Assembly (NCBI RefSeq): GCF_012027325.1
Contig: NZ_SNUG01000002.1
Coordinates: forward strand, 327,211-391,210
DNA: 64,000 nt
Source: Thermococcus sp. M39
GTDB taxonomy: Archaea; Methanobacteriota_B; Thermococci; Thermococcales; Thermococcaceae
Direction: 5' to 3'
Shown here in pieces: positions 62,890-64,000 of this stretch. The notes below the pieces were generated by a model that searched no databases, was not told where the DNA came from, and was given only the letters and a program-made list of their open reading frames with translations. The first letter of the stretch is position 1; every line of letters starts with the position of its first letter. Position numbers and translations under genes: made by a program.

Positions 62890-63150
62890 GTGATTAGTAA
62901 CCACAAGTATAAAAAAGTATCTGTAAAAATCCCAAAAATATTTGTAAAAATCACAAGTACTTGAAATATATACAATTTTGTGCTTAGAGTTTTTACAAAA
63001 AGATAAAAAATATTCAAAGGCATTTGTAAAAATTCCAATTCTCTCGAGCGGAACGAAGGGATTGTGCTCTAGAGTGAAGTGTTTTCTTTGTACATGCTTA
63101 AGTATTCTAGCTAGAATGCCTAACATTGTTCATTATGATATTTTACAAAA
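62890..63150. repeat. Repeated TGTAAAAAT motifs upstream of DUF257
   Basis: TGTAAAAAT occurs near 62923, 62943 and 63025, with inverted forms TTTTTACA near 62990 and TTTTACA near 63140. The first two copies are about 20 bases apart, close to a two-turn helical spacing. They flank the likely DUF257 promoter and could be operators. The interval holds no convincing gene. Confidence 0.45.
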
Positions 63151-63154
63151 CAGC

Positions 63155-63300
63155 TCAGTTCACCGAACGAAGAATTTTCAGCACTTGCAAAAACTCCTCA
63201 ACCTCCGAGCGCTTTACTACATTATTTTCAATGAGAAAGTCCAGAAAGCTTCTCAGCGCAAGATAAAATAGCTTGGGATTCGAAACCCCACCAGGCACCA
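63155..63300 (-). pseudogene. Int(C) remnant of an SSV/TKV-type integrase
   Basis: From the decayed att at 63300-63275 the minus strand reads VPGGVSNP and continues LFYLALRSFLDFLIENNVVK, then RSEVEEFLQVLKILRSVN and stops. The segment resembles the helical core-binding domain at the start of archaeal integrase C-parts. The catalytic domain is gone. Its frame through the att differs by one base from that of Int(N), in keeping with decay. Confidence 0.55.
63275..63300 (+). repeat. Decayed copy of the tRNA-Met 3' end (attR)
   Basis: GGGATTCGAAACCCCACCAG followed by GCACCA matches the 3' end of tRNA-Met (61732-61758) with three G-to-A changes and a small deletion, in the same orientation. It is followed at once by a trailer like that behind tRNA-Leu. 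This is what remains of a tRNA 3' end after element integration. Confidence 0.7.
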
Positions 63301-63330
63301 CAACAAACTTTTCTGTGAAAGTTTGATTAA
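63301..63330 (+). repeat. tRNA 3' trailer element, copy 2
   Basis: CAACAAACTTTTCTGTGAAA and the following GTTTGATTAA match the sequence after tRNA-Leu at 2780. CAAACTTT and AAAGTTTG form a perfect 8-base-pair stem. Its place behind the att copy suggests it was the original trailer of tRNA-Met. Confidence 0.65.
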
Positions 63331-63376
63331 CCTCTGGACACATCACATTTTTAAACTCCCTCTCCAACCTTAACCC

Positions 63377-63868
63377 ATGCTTCTAACGAACCACGCAAAA
63401 CAGCGAATTATCAAAAGGCTGTCCAAGAGGAGAAAGCTTGAGCGAGTTTATTCTGCACTTTTAGATTTCCTCAAAAATGCAGAAAGGATTGAGATTAACG
63501 AAAAAATCATCATCTTCACCGATAAAAGGAAATCTCTTGTATGTACCAGACTCGATGCCGAGTTCTTGAGTTTTAATGAAGTTATGGAAAGAGTCAGGGA
63601 TATCGATGAAACCTATGAGTGCGTTTTCTGGGGAAAAGAGAAATTTGCAAAATCCACTATCCCCCGAAAATTCTTGGAGAAAATTCCGGAAGGTAGATAT
63701 TACTTCTATATCAACAAGGAAAAGAAAGCGCTCTACATTGGAAATGAACCTCCGCTGTTGGCAATAACTCTCAGACCAGCAAAGAGAAAAGAGAGAACCC
63801 CAGAAGGCGAAACCAATCATCAAGCTTCCACTGGAACGACATATATATCCCCAAATGGCTCCTCTTGA
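63377..63868 (+). CDS. Hypothetical protein, 163 residues
   Basis: Basic N-terminus (MLLTNHAKQRIIKRLSKRRK), then alpha/beta segments (IEINEKIIIFTDKRKSLVCT, EGRYYFYINKEKKALYIGNE). A TATA-like TTTTTAAAC at about 63347 implies a leaderless mRNA. The 3' end overlaps the convergent scpA by 49 bases. No family recognised with confidence; the N-terminus resembles DUF4258-type small proteins. Confidence 0.55.
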   Translation: MLLTNHAKQRIIKRLSKRRKLERVYSALLDFLKNAERIEINEKIIIFTDKRKSLVCTRLDAEFLSFNEVMERVRDIDETYECVFWGKEKFAKSTIPRKFLEKIPEGRYYFYINKEKKALYIGNEPPLLAITLRPAKRKERTPEGETNHQASTGTTYISPNGSS

Positions 63869-64000
63869 ATAAGCTCAATCTTTCCCATGTTTGCTAAAAA
63901 CAGCAGATAGAGGAAAGTTCTTGCAACTATCTTTGGACTTGGATCAAACACAAGCTCCCAAAAGTTTATCTTTTCCTTCGTCTCCTCATAGAGCTTCTTA
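63820..64000 (-). CDS. scpA: Segregation and condensation protein A, C-terminal end (partial)
   Basis: The last 59 codons of a gene that enters from the right. The sequence KIVARTFLYLLFLANMGKIE and then LIQEEPFGDIYVVPVEA is the winged-helix C-terminus of the ScpA kleisin, which bridges the heads of SMC. Stop TGA is at 63822-63820. Confidence 0.8.
   Translation of the reverse strand, partial: KKLYEETKEKINFWELVFDPSPKIVARTFLYLLFLANMGKIELIQEEPFGDIYVVPVEA

Noticed and set aside
62890-63150. CRISPR array
   Set aside because: The repeated TGTAAAAAT units are too short and irregular, with no constant repeat-spacer pattern. No CRISPR array or cas gene was seen in the window.

Overview
The window is chromosomal DNA of a hyperthermophilic archaeon of the order Thermococcales, most likely an AT-rich Thermococcus. 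The signs are archaeal promoters (TTTAAA/TTTATA boxes), GGTGA/GGAGGTG ribosome-binding sites, and a gene set typical of the order: Hef, Alba, PsmB, Nob1, PfpI, AMP phosphorylase, the 1510/1511 protease-stomatin pair, 4-subunit proline dehydrogenase, DUF257, DUF1884, G1P dehydrogenase and GGGP synthase. Coding density is high and genes sit in short operons.

Layout. 1-2.6 kb: galactose module (MFS transporter end, GH57 alpha-galactosidase, galactokinase). 2.7 kb: tRNA-Leu(UAG). 3.0-9.2 kb: two paralogous amine/proline dehydrogenase operons; the first is complete (alpha, gamma, delta, beta), the second lacks the ferredoxin subunit and its alpha subunit has lost every Fe-S cysteine. 9.8-16.9 kb: DRG GTPase, FL11-type Lrp regulator, PfpI, a PspC/DUF4097 membrane pair, CitG-like protein, an encapsulin-like DUF1884 protein, OsmC-like and SplB-like proteins, and a C26 amidotransferase without its cysteine. 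17-29.5 kb: cyclic 2,3-diphosphoglycerate synthetase, lipoprotein, threonine synthase, membrane metalloprotease, CoA-transferase, proteasome beta, CBS protein, membrane HTH protein, Alba, PurB, NOL1-type m5C methyltransferase.

30.3-36.9 kb: the most interesting block. Two tandem ParA/MinD ATPases with inserted 2[4Fe-4S] ferredoxin domains, a radical SAM protein, a DUF134 HTH protein, and two NifX/IssA-type proteins with Gly/Arg-rich tails around a tiny membrane protein. Three promoters in this block carry the same two palindromes next to the TATA box (GCATATGC-centred, and TTAGG-N4-CCTAA or a close variant). I read this as an iron/redox-controlled Fe-S or heterometal cluster system, comparable to the orange-protein (ORP) operons of Desulfovibrio and to the IssA thioferrate store of Pyrococcus.

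37-61.4 kb: Hef with a GC-rich structured RNA behind it, DppA-like protease, a three-gene operon of unknown exported proteins with a barrel-like protein, GGGP synthase, AMP phosphorylase, MinD, slipin/NfeD, AlkA-type glycosylase with two coiled-coil proteins, Nob1, an SSS symporter with a 33-residue partner divergent from 5-oxoprolinase pxpABC, G1P dehydrogenase, DUF63 and inositol/fructose bisphosphatase. A box C/D sRNA at 52.85 kb has a guide that pairs with the intron-containing pre-tRNA-Met at 61.65 kb and selects its wobble C34.

61.6-63.3 kb: relic of an SSV/TKV-type element integrated in the 3' end of that tRNA-Met. Int(N) and Int(C) remnants lie at the two ends, a decayed att copy at 63275-63300 is followed by the kind of trailer that normally follows a tRNA here, and HicB, an unknown fragment and DUF257 lie between. 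The window ends with a hypothetical gene and the 3' end of scpA.
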